A stretch of 32,213 bases of DNA from Caenispirillum bisanense (GCA_945877815.1 CAMDWJ010000043.1:1-32213); one strand, 5' to 3'. Positions 1 through 8,321 are shown, counted from the stretch's first letter. Notes: generated by a model not told the origin, from the sequence alone. Program-made: numbers and translations.

Positions 1-84
1 GCTCGCCGTGCCGCCCTGCGCAAGGACGATCTCCGCCTCGCGCAGCTTGCCGATAATCTCCTCAGGTCCGTGCTTTTTGCCCAT
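1..84 (-). CDS. IS3-family transposase OrfA, N-terminal fragment
   Basis: This is the first 28 codons of a transposase OrfA, running off the window edge. The visible protein starts MGKKHGPEEIIGKLREAEIV and continues with LAQGG. This is the usual opening of the helix-turn-helix OrfA of IS3-family elements, which binds the element ends and is normally fused to OrfB by programmed -1 frameshifting. The start is supported by AGGAGAG six bases before ATG on the minus strand. Nothing can be said about whether the rest of the element is intact. Confidence 0.72.
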   Translation of the reverse strand, partial: MGKKHGPEEIIGKLREAEIVLAQGGTAS

Positions 85-148
85 TTTTTTCTCTCCTTCA
101 GCGTCCAATCTAAAATATCAGATGGACCACTCTGAAGGGGGCAGATCA
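1..148 (-). mobile_element. IS3-family insertion sequence, left end (partial)
   Basis: The first 148 bases look like one end of an IS3-family element whose body lies outside the window. The terminus is read as TGATCTGCCCCC on the minus strand (148 to 137), a start typical of one IS3 subgroup, and the orfA start lies 64 bases inside it. Past position 148 the sequence switches to a different coding frame, that of a probable secreted protein, so 148/149 is taken as the insertion boundary. The target-site duplication cannot be checked because the other end is not present. Confidence 0.7.
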
Positions 149-299
149 CGCAGCGATCCAAGGCCGCTACGATGCCAGTGCCCATCTGCTGGAAATCGAT
201 ACCGACCACGATCAGGCCGCCGATATGACGATTCAGCTCAATAACGACGTTACCTCGCTGATCTCCTCCGATATCGATCCCGTCAACCATATCTCCTGA
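149..299 (+). pseudogene. C-terminal remnant of a type I secreted (RTX/calcium-binding type) protein
   Basis: An open frame enters from the IS end and stops at TGA 297-299. Its last ~48 codons include YDASAHLLEIDTD, then QAADMTIQL, and end near SLISSDIDPVNHIS. That layout (Y-D-x-x-x-x-x-L-x-x-D-T-D, then A-D-M-x-I-x-L, then a hydrophobic/Ser/Asp tail) is what closes many hemolysin-type calcium-binding exoproteins and carries their C-terminal type I secretion signal. It sits 62 bases before the secretion ATPase in the same orientation, where T1SS substrates are often encoded. The IS has removed everything upstream, and no convincing start codon or ribosome site remains. Family assignment rests on a short tail and is moderately sure. 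Confidence 0.6.
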
Positions 300-361
300 T
301 TTACCGCGCTAGGCCGCCCGCACGGATGTGATATAGTGGGTGTTCTGGGGGCCTTTTCTGC

Positions 362-2068
362 ATGAAAGAATTTTACGCACGTCTGTTCGCACGGCCGGCG
401 CTCGCTGTCGAATTGGTCACGGCGACCTTTTTCATCAGCATCCTGGCGCTGGCGAGCCCTTTGTTCGTCATGCAGGTGCTCAACCGCTATGTGGCGCAAG
501 GCATCGATGCTACCCTGATCACGCTGACGACCGGCGTGTTGATCGCCGTTGCCATGGAATTCATCTTTCGCGAGGCACGCACCCGCCTTGCCGCGCGGGC
601 CAGCGCGCGTCCCGACGAGGATGTCGCCGCGATCAGCTTCGATACCCTCACGCGGTCGCGCCTCGAAGCGCTCGACCGCGTCCCCCCGGAGATGCGCCGC
701 GAAATCCTGAGCGGCATCAGCACGGTCGAGCAGGCCTATAGCGCCAACAACATCTCGGCCATACTCGATGTGCCGTTCGCCCTGCTGTTCATTTTCGTTC
801 TTTATGTCTTGAGCCCGATCCTCGCCACCGTCGTCACCGGCTTCGTCATTTTGGTCTTCGTCATCGGTCTTGTGGGCCAAGCCGCCATGAACGAGAAGAC
901 AACCGAACTGACCAACGAGTCCGGCAAGACCAGCTCGCTGCTGTCGACCGCAATCCGCGAGGGCGAAACGGTCCGCGTCTTCAATGCCGGAGCCTTCCTG
1001 CGCAAGGGATGGCAATCCCAATCCCATATCGTGCAATCGCTACGGCGGAAATTGAACGATAACCAGGGGGTCGTGCAGTCCCTTACGCAAACCGCCAACG
1101 CGCTCATGAGCGTCGTCGTCATCGTCGTTGCCGGCGTGTTGACCGTGCGCGGCCATCTCGACGTCGGCGCCATGATGGGCACCAACTTGCTCGGCGCCCG
1201 CGCCATGCAGCCGATCGCCCGTTTTGCCCAACTCGGCGGCACCTTGGCCAAGGCCCGCCAGGCTCTCGGCGTGCTCCGCGAATTCGCCAAGCTCCCGCTC
1301 GAGCGCGATCGCGGTTCGGCCATCGCGGCCTATTCCGGAGGGCTCGAATTCCGCGATGTCAGCTTCAGCCATCAGGGCAGCACCAATCCGCTATTCGAAA
1401 GCTTGAATCTGAAGCTCGAACCCGGATCCGTGCTCGTCGTGACCGGCGCCAATGCCACGGGCAAGACGACCTTCGCCCGTCTGATCCTGGGGCTGTTCGA
1501 ACCGTCACGCGGCTTCGTGCTGGCCGACGGGCTCGATCTCAAACAGGCGGCCGCCGAATGGTGGCGGCGCCAGATCATCTATCTGCCGCAAGAACCGTCT
1601 CTTCTGAACGCCACGCTGGAAGAAAACCTGCGCATCAACAATCCTGAGATCGACCCGCATCGCGTCAACGAAGTCGTCGACGCAACAGGTCTGCGCAAAT
1701 TTGTCGACGAGAGCCAGAACGGGCTGGAGATGCAAATTGTCGACAACGGCTGGCGCCTGTCGGAGGGAACCCGACGACGCATCGCGCTGGCACGCGCGCT
1801 TCTGTCGGACGGCAAGCTGGTTCTGTTCGACGAGCCGACAGAAAGCTTCGATGCCGAGGGGATCGCAATGGTGCACAATACGCTCGGCCGCCTCGCGCGC
1901 GATGGGCGGACCATCATCGTGATTTCGCACGATCCCAAGATTGTGCGGGGGCGCCACATCGTCCTCGATCTCAACCAAAAACCGATCCCTTTGGTGGCCA
2001 ACGTACCCGGCGTAGTCGCGGGTGAAGCGCCGGCGCCCGAGGGCGGACGACAGGTTGGACGAGGCTAG
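362..2068 (+). CDS. Type I secretion ABC transporter (permease-ATPase), PrtD/HlyB type
   Basis: This is a 568-residue inner-membrane exporter half-transporter that would power one-step secretion of an RTX-like substrate with the fusion protein encoded next. The N-terminal ~300 residues are membrane-spanning, with hydrophobic stretches near 14-36, 130-165 and 240-260. There is no C39 peptidase domain, and the length matches PrtD-type T1SS ATPases. The nucleotide-binding domain has Walker A GANATGKTT (~362-370), a Q-loop YLPQEP, Walker B LVLFDEPTE (~486-494) and a switch His at ~523. The signature, normally LSGGQ, is LSEGT (~466-470), which is unusual. The ATG at 362 has only a weak purine-rich upstream stretch. 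The stop is four bases before the next start, so the two genes are one operon. The outer-membrane TolC partner is not in the window. Confidence 0.88.
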   Translation: MKEFYARLFARPALAVELVTATFFISILALASPLFVMQVLNRYVAQGIDATLITLTTGVLIAVAMEFIFREARTRLAARASARPDEDVAAISFDTLTRSRLEALDRVPPEMRREILSGISTVEQAYSANNISAILDVPFALLFIFVLYVLSPILATVVTGFVILVFVIGLVGQAAMNEKTTELTNESGKTSSLLSTAIREGETVRVFNAGAFLRKGWQSQSHIVQSLRRKLNDNQGVVQSLTQTANALMSVVVIVVAGVLTVRGHLDVGAMMGTNLLGARAMQPIARFAQLGGTLAKARQALGVLREFAKLPLERDRGSAIAAYSGGLEFRDVSFSHQGSTNPLFESLNLKLEPGSVLVVTGANATGKTTFARLILGLFEPSRGFVLADGLDLKQAAAEWWRRQIIYLPQEPSLLNATLEENLRINNPEIDPHRVNEVVDATGLRKFVDESQNGLEMQIVDNGWRLSEGTRRRIALARALLSDGKLVLFDEPTESFDAEGIAMVHNTLGRLARDGRTIIVISHDPKIVRGRHIVLDLNQKPIPLVANVPGVVAGEAPAPEGGRQVGRG

Positions 2069-2072
2069 AACC

Positions 2073-3485
2073 ATGACCATCGGACCCATTGGGAAACTGC
2101 TTGCGGACCCACGCTGGAAGGCGGCGATCGATCGAGCCAAAACGAGATTGTCGCCCTACGGAGAACGGATCGTCGCCTGGAAAGCCGACTTCGCCCAGCG
2201 CATGAGCACAGCCAAAGGTACGGACGAAACCGTCGGACCACATATCGTTTATGGATTATGCGCATTCACGATGGTGGCCTTCCTGGTCTGGGCTATGGTT
2301 TCGACATTGGATATCGTCAGCATTGCCACCGGCGAAGTGATCCCGTCCTCGTCGGTCAAGCGCATCCAGCATCTCGAGGGCGGCATCGTCTCACAAATTC
2401 TCGTCAAGGAAGGCGAGCACGTCGCCCTCGATCAGCCCATGGTCGTTCTTGCGCCGACCTCCAGCTTGGCCGATGTCTCGGAACTGCGGATTCGCCTGAC
2501 CTCGCTCCGCCTCGATGTGCAACGGTACGAGGCCTTGCTGGCAAATACTGCGGAGCCGACCTTCGAGGCCGATCTAGTACGCGAATATCCCGTCCTGGTG
2601 CAGCAGGCGCAAAAGGCGTTCGTCGTCGCCCGGCAACGCCATTTGGACGAAATCGATCGCCAAAATCAGACGGTGATCCAGAAAACCCGTGCAATCGAAG
2701 AGATCAAAACGCGCATCCGCAATCGCCAGCGTAGCCTGACCCTCCTCAAGGAACAGATCGCCATCAGCGACAGTCTCCTCGCGGAAAACCTGACCAACCG
2801 CTACAAGCATCTCGATCTTTTGAAGGACCTGAACCAGCTCGAAGGCGGTATCGAAGAAGACAAGATCACCTTGAGCGTCGCCGATGCCACGCTCGCCGAA
2901 GCGGCCGCCGCGCAGAAATCGATCAGAAGCACCTTCGACAACGACAATCGAAAAGCGCTCGACGATTTACGGCTGACGCTCCAGGAGCTCAGCCAACGCA
3001 TGGGCAAATTCAAGGACAGCTTTGAGCGGACGACCATTCGTTCGCCGGTCGAGGGACTGGTCAAGACGATCTACGTCAATACCATCGGCGGGGTCGTGAA
3101 GCCGGGCGAGCCGGTCGTCGATATCGTGCCGGAAGGCGATCGCCTCGTCGTCGAAGCCAAGCTCCAGATCAACGATATCGGCTATGTCGCCGCCGGCCAG
3201 CCCGCGACGGTCAGGCTCGCCTCCGCCGATGCGAACCGGTTCGACGGGCTCGTCGGCAAGGTCGTTTCGGTTTCACCCGATGCGCTGCTGACGCCCGACG
3301 GCATGCCCTTCTACAAGGTGCGCATCGAGACCGAGGAAAGCTACTTCCAAAACAAAAAGCTTCGCTACAACCTGTTCCCAGGTGTGCGGGTCGTTGCCAA
3401 TATTCATACCGGCAGCCGTACCGTGATCGAATATCTGTTCGATCCTTACCTCGCGCGCCTGACCGACGCCATGCGCGAACGCTAA
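2073..3485 (+). CDS. HlyD-family membrane fusion protein of type I secretion
   Basis: This is a periplasmic adaptor that links the ABC exporter to a TolC-like channel. Starting at ATG 2073 it is 470 residues long: a short cytoplasmic N-terminus, one membrane segment at ~58-80 (CAFTMVAFLVWAMVS), a lipoyl-like half motif (IQHLEGGIVSQILVKEGEHV), a long heptad-rich coiled coil (~residues 150-310), the second lipoyl half (TIRSPVEGLVKTIYVNTIGG) and a C-terminal beta-barrel. This is the standard order for T1SS fusion proteins. The frame is open 17 codons further upstream, but 2073 is preferred. It lies four bases after the ATPase stop with a purine-rich ACGAGG upstream, implying coupled translation. 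Confidence 0.9.
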   Translation: MTIGPIGKLLADPRWKAAIDRAKTRLSPYGERIVAWKADFAQRMSTAKGTDETVGPHIVYGLCAFTMVAFLVWAMVSTLDIVSIATGEVIPSSSVKRIQHLEGGIVSQILVKEGEHVALDQPMVVLAPTSSLADVSELRIRLTSLRLDVQRYEALLANTAEPTFEADLVREYPVLVQQAQKAFVVARQRHLDEIDRQNQTVIQKTRAIEEIKTRIRNRQRSLTLLKEQIAISDSLLAENLTNRYKHLDLLKDLNQLEGGIEEDKITLSVADATLAEAAAAQKSIRSTFDNDNRKALDDLRLTLQELSQRMGKFKDSFERTTIRSPVEGLVKTIYVNTIGGVVKPGEPVVDIVPEGDRLVVEAKLQINDIGYVAAGQPATVRLASADANRFDGLVGKVVSVSPDALLTPDGMPFYKVRIETEESYFQNKKLRYNLFPGVRVVANIHTGSRTVIEYLFDPYLARLTDAMRER

Positions 3486-3491
3486 AAAGCA

Positions 3492-3812
3492 CTATTTCTT
3501 GGTACGGCCCTTCGGCGCGGGAGCGGGCTCCGTAGCGGGCTCCGGTTCGGCCGGAGCGACACGCGCCTGCACCTGCTGGCCGATATCGCGCGCGGCATTG
3601 GAGATTCCTTGCAGAATCGGCGACAATTGATTGGCAGGTATAAGCAACCGGACCATTGGCCGGATCGCGTCGCCCTCGGCCTGCTGGGCGAAGGTTATAC
3701 GGAAGACACCATTGGCGTGCGACATGTTCGCGACGCGCTCGACATAGAATTCCAAAGGTTCGTTATCGGCCAATTCGACTCTCCCCGCATACCAACAATT
3801 AACGGCGGTCAT
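3492..3812 (-). CDS. Small protein of unknown function, DUF3467-like appearance
   Basis: This 106-residue protein is convergent with the secretion operon, with only six bases between the stops. The core (EFYVERVANMSHANGVFRIT, then MVRLLIPANQLSPILQGI) recalls the layout of DUF3467-type proteins: an N-terminal 'anxxxv..t..e..l.f' strand pair followed by a conserved hydrophobic strand and helix. The match is loose and was made by eye. The C-terminus is a Pro/Ala/Glu-rich tail ending in a basic GRTKK. The ATG at 3812 is preferred over a TTG 30 bases upstream, and neither has a strong ribosome site. Function is unknown. Confidence 0.6.
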   Translation of the reverse strand: MTAVNCWYAGRVELADNEPLEFYVERVANMSHANGVFRITFAQQAEGDAIRPMVRLLIPANQLSPILQGISNAARDIGQQVQARVAPAEPEPATEPAPAPKGRTKK

Positions 3813-3986
3813 CTTATCGCAATCGGCCGAAAGTCCGAACAAAATCGGCCCATAGGGCTAATCCGATGTTCACGGAAAGAGGTTCAGCCCCCCGGCGCCA
3901 GTTGACCCGGATGTCTATCGTAAATAGAATTATTAACATTTCAGCGCCCCTATGAGACGGCGCGAGCGAACCGATAGGAGCTAGCG

Positions 3987-5009
3987 ATGCATATTATCGA
4001 TTCTCACTTCCATTGGTGGCCGACGTCGGTTTTCGAGACGCTGCTGAAGCGCAAGGGCTACCCGCGCGTCGAGCGCGACGGCAAGGGCGGCTACCGATAT
4101 CTCCGCGAGGAAAACCCCGGCGATTACGTCCTGGGCACCTGGGACGAATGGTTCGACCTCGACAGGCAGCTCGAGCATATGGACAGCCTCGGCCATGACA
4201 TCGACGTCGTCTGCTCGATCGGCCCGTTCTCCGTCGCCTTCTCCGAACTGCCGCCGGAAGAAGGCCGCGATCTCGCCATGATGTGGAACGAGGAAATGGC
4301 CGGCGCGCAACGCAAATATCCGGACCGCGTGTGGGCCAGCGCCGCGATCCCGATGCAGGACACCAAGATCGCGCTCGAGGTCCTCGACCATGCGGTCAAC
4401 GATTTGGGTCTGATGGGTGTCAACTTGCCGGGCAGCATCGGCAAGGATCCGCGCATCGACGCCGAACGGCTGGAGCCGTTCTACGACCGCGTCGAGCAGC
4501 TCGGTCTTCCGATGTTCCTGCATCCGACCGACGCGACGTTCGTCCATGCGCTCGGCGGTTATGACGGCGCACTGTTCCTCAGCCTCGGCCGCGTCGTCGA
4601 GGTCAGCGTCGCCGCCATGCGCCTCGTTTTTTCTGGAATCATGGAGCGCCATCCGGACCTGAAAGTCGTGATGTCGCACACGGGCGGCGCATTGCCGTAC
4701 CAGTCCGGCCGTATGGACAAAAACGGCAAGAAGGCGAAGCTGCCGCAGGATCCCAGCGTCTATATGAAGCGCATGTTCACCGACACGGTTTCGCCGCATA
4801 CGGCCGGAATGAAATTCGCCATCGAATATTACGGTGTCGATCACGTGATGTACGGCACCGACTATCCGTGCTGGGACCCGAAAATCGCGCTGAAATATTT
4901 CGGCGAGATCGGCTTGTCGCAGGCCGACACGGAAAAGGTGATGTATCACAATGCGCGCCACATCCTGAACCTGAAAGACACGGTGGTGAAGAAGGCCGCC
5001 GCTGAATAA
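3987..5009 (+). CDS. Amidohydrolase-2 (ACMSD-like) metal-dependent decarboxylase/hydrolase
   Basis: This 340-residue TIM-barrel enzyme belongs to the family containing 2-amino-3-carboxymuconate-6-semialdehyde decarboxylase, gamma-resorcylate decarboxylase and related enzymes. The metal ligands expected of the family are visible: the HxH pair H7/H9 in SHFHWW, H179 in FLHPTD, H231 in VMSHTGG, and D292 in YGTDYPCW. AGGAG lies eight bases before the ATG and fixes the start. It is a single-gene unit closed by a strong terminator, divergent from the small gene at 3492-3812 and next to a Rieske oxygenase, so an aromatic or aminomuconate-type substrate is likely. The precise substrate cannot be read from the sequence. 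It is one of three distinct members of this family in the window. Confidence 0.85.
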   Translation: MHIIDSHFHWWPTSVFETLLKRKGYPRVERDGKGGYRYLREENPGDYVLGTWDEWFDLDRQLEHMDSLGHDIDVVCSIGPFSVAFSELPPEEGRDLAMMWNEEMAGAQRKYPDRVWASAAIPMQDTKIALEVLDHAVNDLGLMGVNLPGSIGKDPRIDAERLEPFYDRVEQLGLPMFLHPTDATFVHALGGYDGALFLSLGRVVEVSVAAMRLVFSGIMERHPDLKVVMSHTGGALPYQSGRMDKNGKKAKLPQDPSVYMKRMFTDTVSPHTAGMKFAIEYYGVDHVMYGTDYPCWDPKIALKYFGEIGLSQADTEKVMYHNARHILNLKDTVVKKAAAE

Positions 5010-5032
5010 CGCAGACCGTCATTCAAAAGAAC

Positions 5033-5064
5033 AAAGGGCAGCGCCGTGGTGCTGCCCTTTTCGT
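5033..5064 (+). terminator. Rho-independent terminator after the 3987-5009 amidohydrolase
   Basis: AAAGGGCAGC (5033-5042) pairs perfectly with GCTGCCCTTT (5051-5060) across an 8-base loop, and T residues follow. It lies 24 bases after the stop codon. The A-tract on the other side means it could also stop transcription from the minus-strand genes ending at 5094. Confidence 0.85.
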
Positions 5065-5093
5065 TTCTGAGTCGGACGCCGGTCCCAAACCAA

Positions 5094-5624
5094 TCAGGCC
5101 AACTTGCGCAGGCCCTTTGCAAATTTTTGGCCATTGGCGACATAGGACGCCGAAACGCGCAGGATGCCTTCGCGCATCTGCGGTGTGACTTCGCGAGAAA
5201 ATCGTCCCGGCGCCCCGAGAATCATCGAATTCTCCGGGAATTCCTTGCCTTCGGTGACGATGGCTCCCGCGCCGACGACGGAACCCTTACGGATTATGGC
5301 GTCGTTCATCACGATCGCGCCCATTCCGATTAGGACGCCATCTTCGATCGTGCAGCCGTGCAAGATCACCTTGTGGCCGACCGTGACGTTCTTGCCGATC
5401 GACAGCACCTTGCCTGGGTCGGTATGGAGCACGGAATTGTCCTGGATATTTGATCCCGCGCCGATTTCGATCCAATCCTTGTCGCCGCGCACGACCGTTC
5501 CGAACCAGATACTCACATTTTCGCCCAGACGCACGCTGCCAACGACCATGGCATTGTCCGCGATAAAATAGCTGCCGCTATCGGGAAGAATCGGGGCAAC
5601 CCCGTCGAGTTCATACAGCGCCAT
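5094..5624 (-). CDS. Gamma-carbonic anhydrase-fold protein (left-handed beta-helix)
   Basis: This 176-residue hexapeptide-repeat protein is of the gamma-carbonic anhydrase/PaaY/YrdA group. Three zinc-ligand histidines stand at the family spacing: H67 (SVLHTD), H84 and H89 (VGHKVILHGC). Repeated I/V-G-x-G-x-x-I turns form the beta-helix, and a C-terminal helix follows. ATG 5624 is preferred because AGGA lies just upstream and overlaps the TAG of the Rieske gene (5636-5638), a classic coupled arrangement. Relatives include true carbonic anhydrases, PaaY thioesterases and proteins of unknown role. Coupling to an oxygenase suggests an accessory catabolic function, but that is inference. Confidence 0.88.
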   Translation of the reverse strand: MALYELDGVAPILPDSGSYFIADNAMVVGSVRLGENVSIWFGTVVRGDKDWIEIGAGSNIQDNSVLHTDPGKVLSIGKNVTVGHKVILHGCTIEDGVLIGMGAIVMNDAIIRKGSVVGAGAIVTEGKEFPENSMILGAPGRFSREVTPQMREGILRVSASYVANGQKFAKGLRKLA

Positions 5625-5635
5625 CGCCGCCGTTC

Positions 5636-6901
5636 CTACCAATCTACCATCTTGAAACCCATGGCTTCCTCGTAGGCCCGCTTCACTTCGGCAGGTTGCC
5701 CGACCAGGTGCTGCATGCGTTTGGGCGTGCCGAAGCTGCGGCCTTTCTTAAGATATTCGAGCGAAACACCGTCGATGAACGAATCCTTATCAATGATCGG
5801 AAGATCGATTCGCTCGTTTTCCTTAGGATCGCGGACGATGGCCAGGGGGTCCTCGCCACGCGCGACGCGCTCCATATCCTGGAAATAGCGCTGCCGGATC
5901 ATGGCGATGCCCCGGTCGCTCTTGCCAAGATGCTCGAGCGAACGTTGGGCAAAGGTACCCTGCCCGACCCAGCCGACGAAATCCTGGTTCATGATGTGCG
6001 ACGAATGCCAGCGCCCCGTCTCCTCGTCCTTCAGGGGCGAGAACCAATGCGGAACATGGTTCTGCACATAGGGTTCCTTTTCCTTGGGGACCCGGCTGAC
6101 GAACCAGGCCACGCTCAAGGTGTTCTCGTCGTCGATCGGCACCCGCCATTCGAAATGGCCGCCGGTGAACAGGGCATAGGGCCAGAGACAAACCCGTCCG
6201 ACGCTCCACAATTCGTTGTCCGTGTCGGTATCGGAACGGACACGGCGATAGATATGGCCGTGGCGGAATTCCTCGAAATCGACCTTGATGTGGGTCGGCG
6301 CGTAGGGACCGGTCTTGCCGTCCAGACGGATGCTCCAATTCTGGTGCATCCATTCGTTATGCACGGGATCGATGGAGTTTTCCTGACACTGGAACCAGTT
6401 GCACGGCAGTTCTGTGAAGCTGATCTGGGCGAAGCAATTCTTCCACAAAAAGGGCTCGTAGTTCGGAATCAGCGGTGCCGGTTCTGGCCCCATATAGGCC
6501 CATAACAGACCGGCCATTTCCTGAACTTTGTAATTCTTGACCTGGATGGTCTTACGCAACTTGCCCGATGGATCTTCGACATCCTCATAGGGTTGGGCGA
6601 GACATGAGCCGTCCTTGCCGAACAGCCAGCCATGATAATTGCAGCGCAGACCATCCTCCTCGACGTAACCATAAGAGAGATCGGCCCGGCGATGCGGGCA
6701 ATGGCGATCAAGCATGCCGTAATTGCCGCTCAGATCCTTATACATGACGAGATTTTCGCCTAACAGCCGGATCGGCTTGGTATTCTTGTCATCGAATTCG
6801 CTGGCGGCAGCGATGGGATGCCAATAGCGGCGCAGCAGTTCGCCCATGGGTGTACCTGCACCAACCCGCATCAATTGCATGCTGCGTTCTTCATCAAGCA
6901 T
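5636..6901 (-). CDS. Rieske non-heme iron oxygenase, alpha subunit (phthalate 4,5-dioxygenase-like)
   Basis: This is a 421-residue aromatic ring-hydroxylating or O-demethylating oxygenase component. The Rieske [2Fe-2S] site is C68-P-H70 with C87-x-x-H90 (CNYHGW). The mononuclear iron site D-x2-H-x4-H is D178, H181 and H186 in the stretch NSIDPVHNEWMHQ. The type resembles phthalate 4,5-dioxygenase and related alpha-only oxygenases. The start at 6901 has AGGAAGGGAG upstream. No beta subunit, ferredoxin or reductase is adjacent, so the electron donor must be encoded elsewhere. It is co-transcribed with the gamma-CA-like gene downstream. The substrate is unknown, and the neighbouring amidohydrolases suggest an aromatic carboxylate. 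Confidence 0.9.
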   Translation of the reverse strand: MLDEERSMQLMRVGAGTPMGELLRRYWHPIAAASEFDDKNTKPIRLLGENLVMYKDLSGNYGMLDRHCPHRRADLSYGYVEEDGLRCNYHGWLFGKDGSCLAQPYEDVEDPSGKLRKTIQVKNYKVQEMAGLLWAYMGPEPAPLIPNYEPFLWKNCFAQISFTELPCNWFQCQENSIDPVHNEWMHQNWSIRLDGKTGPYAPTHIKVDFEEFRHGHIYRRVRSDTDTDNELWSVGRVCLWPYALFTGGHFEWRVPIDDENTLSVAWFVSRVPKEKEPYVQNHVPHWFSPLKDEETGRWHSSHIMNQDFVGWVGQGTFAQRSLEHLGKSDRGIAMIRQRYFQDMERVARGEDPLAIVRDPKENERIDLPIIDKDSFIDGVSLEYLKKGRSFGTPKRMQHLVGQPAEVKRAYEEAMGFKMVDW

Positions 6902-7004
6902 GTCGCACTCCCTTCCTAGTCGGCCGTCGAAACCGTAGTTATATTCGTTGGGACATATTCCCGAGATTGTCGGTCAGTGACAAGTCAACAATTGGCGTAA
7001 ACGC

Positions 7005-7253
7005 GTGGATTGCTTCGTCTATCTCCTCGGCAGTACCGGCAAGGGAGGGGTTCGAACCTATGTCGGCTGGACCAACGATCTCGATCTGCGCCTGTCGCGA
7101 CACAATGCGGGCAAAGGTGCCCGTGCGACCCGAGGCCGCGCCTGGATTCTACTCTATGTGGAAAAATTCGCGACACGGTCCGAAGCGATGAGCCGGGAAT
7201 GGCACCTCAAACGCGACCGGACATTCCGCAAGAAATTGCTCGAAAGTCTCTGA
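7005..7253 (+). CDS. GIY-YIG domain protein (UPF0213/YhbQ-like)
   Basis: This is an 82-residue single-domain GIY-YIG protein. The first strand carries VYLLGSTGKGG, followed by TYVGWTNDLDLRLSRHNAGKGA, in which the YVGWT stands for the YIG element, then the conserved R and H and an Ala-rich helix. Such stand-alone domains are widespread in bacteria; some have nuclease activity, but most have no assigned role. It starts with GTG at 7005 and has no clear Shine-Dalgarno. It is divergent from the Rieske gene and its stop abuts the convergent luciferase-like gene. There is no mobile-element context. Confidence 0.82.
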   Translation: MDCFVYLLGSTGKGGVRTYVGWTNDLDLRLSRHNAGKGARATRGRAWILLYVEKFATRSEAMSREWHLKRDRTFRKKLLESL

Positions 7254-8321
7254 CTAATCCACCGGATCGAGATGACGCAATTGGGGCGCCACCTGTTCCA
7301 TAAACAATCGCATCGAGCGGTCGCGCTTTTCGCGGCTCGCCCAATCTTTCCCGGTAACCATGAGAAACGTCCCAAATCCGCCCGAAGCATCGTAGAAACC
7401 CTTGAGCTTCCCCGCCACCTGATCGGCATCGCCCAGGATATAGAGGTCCGCCTCCACAAGCGCCTCGATCGCCCGCAAATCGTTGGGCACATCCAGATTG
7501 AAGACAGATTTGAGCATCTTCAGGAATCCGCGTTCGGCTTGGACGCTGACCTCATAGGTTACGGCGGCACGCATGTCCTCGATCGCTTCCTTCCGTGAAT
7601 TGGCGATATAGACAATTCGCGACGCCGTTACGTTCCTACGCGGATTTCTATGTCCCGCGGCGCGCGCAATATCGGCGTATTTCGCAGCTTTGGCCCGCAG
7701 ACGCGGCGCCGGCTCGAGAAACGCGGACAACAGCGTGTATCCTCGTTCGGCCGCGATTTTGATCATTACCTCGGAATCGGTCGCGGTCGCCATCGGCATA
7801 TGCGGAGCAGTAGCCGGCTTCGGCAGAGCGACGATCCCTTTCCCATTCCAATATTTGCCCACCCAGTCGAAGGGTTCCTTGGCTTCCCAGCATTTCAGGA
7901 TGACTTCGAGCGATTCCGCGAGCCGAACGTGACGATCCTCGTAAGTAAGCCCGCGTTCCTCGGAAAACAGCGGCGAATTGAATCCCGAGCCAAAACCGAA
8001 GATAAACCTCCCGTTGCCAAGCAGATGATCGGTGATAGCCGCCTGGATCGCCACATCGACCGGATGCTGGAGATGGATCAGTTTTACCGCCGCCCCCATT
8101 CGGATCTGCTTTGTCAGCCCGGCGGCCTTGCACATCAATAGTTCGGGAACCGGGATCGTATCGACCCGGCCGATATAGGGAGGCTCGCCATGATGTTCGC
8201 TGATATAGCAATCGCGAAAGCCAAGCTGGTCGGCGAGAACGATCTCGTGGATATCCTCGTCATATGTTTGAGAGGCGCTGGTATGGGCTCGAAAGCCGTT
8301 GGAAAAAATCCCGAAATCCAT
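7254..8321 (-). CDS. Luciferase-like (LLM) flavin-dependent monooxygenase
   Basis: This 355-residue TIM-barrel protein is of the bacterial-luciferase superfamily. It shows the N-terminal DFGIFSNGFR strand, SEHHGEPPYIG (the conserved EHH-type flavin-proximal segment), IRMGAAVKLIHLQHPVDVA, and GRFIFGFGSGFNS, a typical G-x-G-x-G-x-x flavin-phosphate region. Members use FMNH2 or F420H2 to oxidise diverse substrates. ATG 8321 is chosen because GGAGG lies just upstream and the conserved fold begins there. It is divergent from a NAD(P)H:FMN reductase, which points to a two-component FMNH2-dependent monooxygenase rather than an F420 enzyme. Substrate unknown. Confidence 0.88.
   Translation of the reverse strand: MDFGIFSNGFRAHTSASQTYDEDIHEIVLADQLGFRDCYISEHHGEPPYIGRVDTIPVPELLMCKAAGLTKQIRMGAAVKLIHLQHPVDVAIQAAITDHLLGNGRFIFGFGSGFNSPLFSEERGLTYEDRHVRLAESLEVILKCWEAKEPFDWVGKYWNGKGIVALPKPATAPHMPMATATDSEVMIKIAAERGYTLLSAFLEPAPRLRAKAAKYADIARAAGHRNPRRNVTASRIVYIANSRKEAIEDMRAAVTYEVSVQAERGFLKMLKSVFNLDVPNDLRAIEALVEADLYILGDADQVAGKLKGFYDASGGFGTFLMVTGKDWASREKRDRSMRLFMEQVAPQLRHLDPVD

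Noticed and set aside
233-1036. 267-codon minus-strand frame opposite the secretion ATPase start
   Set aside because: It has no domain or ribosome site and covers the well-supported transporter gene.
3981-4961. 326-codon open frame on the minus strand opposite the amidohydrolase
   Set aside because: It is an antisense shadow; the plus strand has a ribosome site, metal ligands and a terminator.
5696-6505. 269-codon open frame opposite the Rieske oxygenase
   Set aside because: It is an antisense shadow; the Rieske and iron motifs are intact on the other strand.
7005-7253. GIY-YIG gene as part of a homing endonuclease or mobile element
   Set aside because: It is a stand-alone 82-residue domain of a common chromosomal family, with no intron, transposase or repeat nearby.
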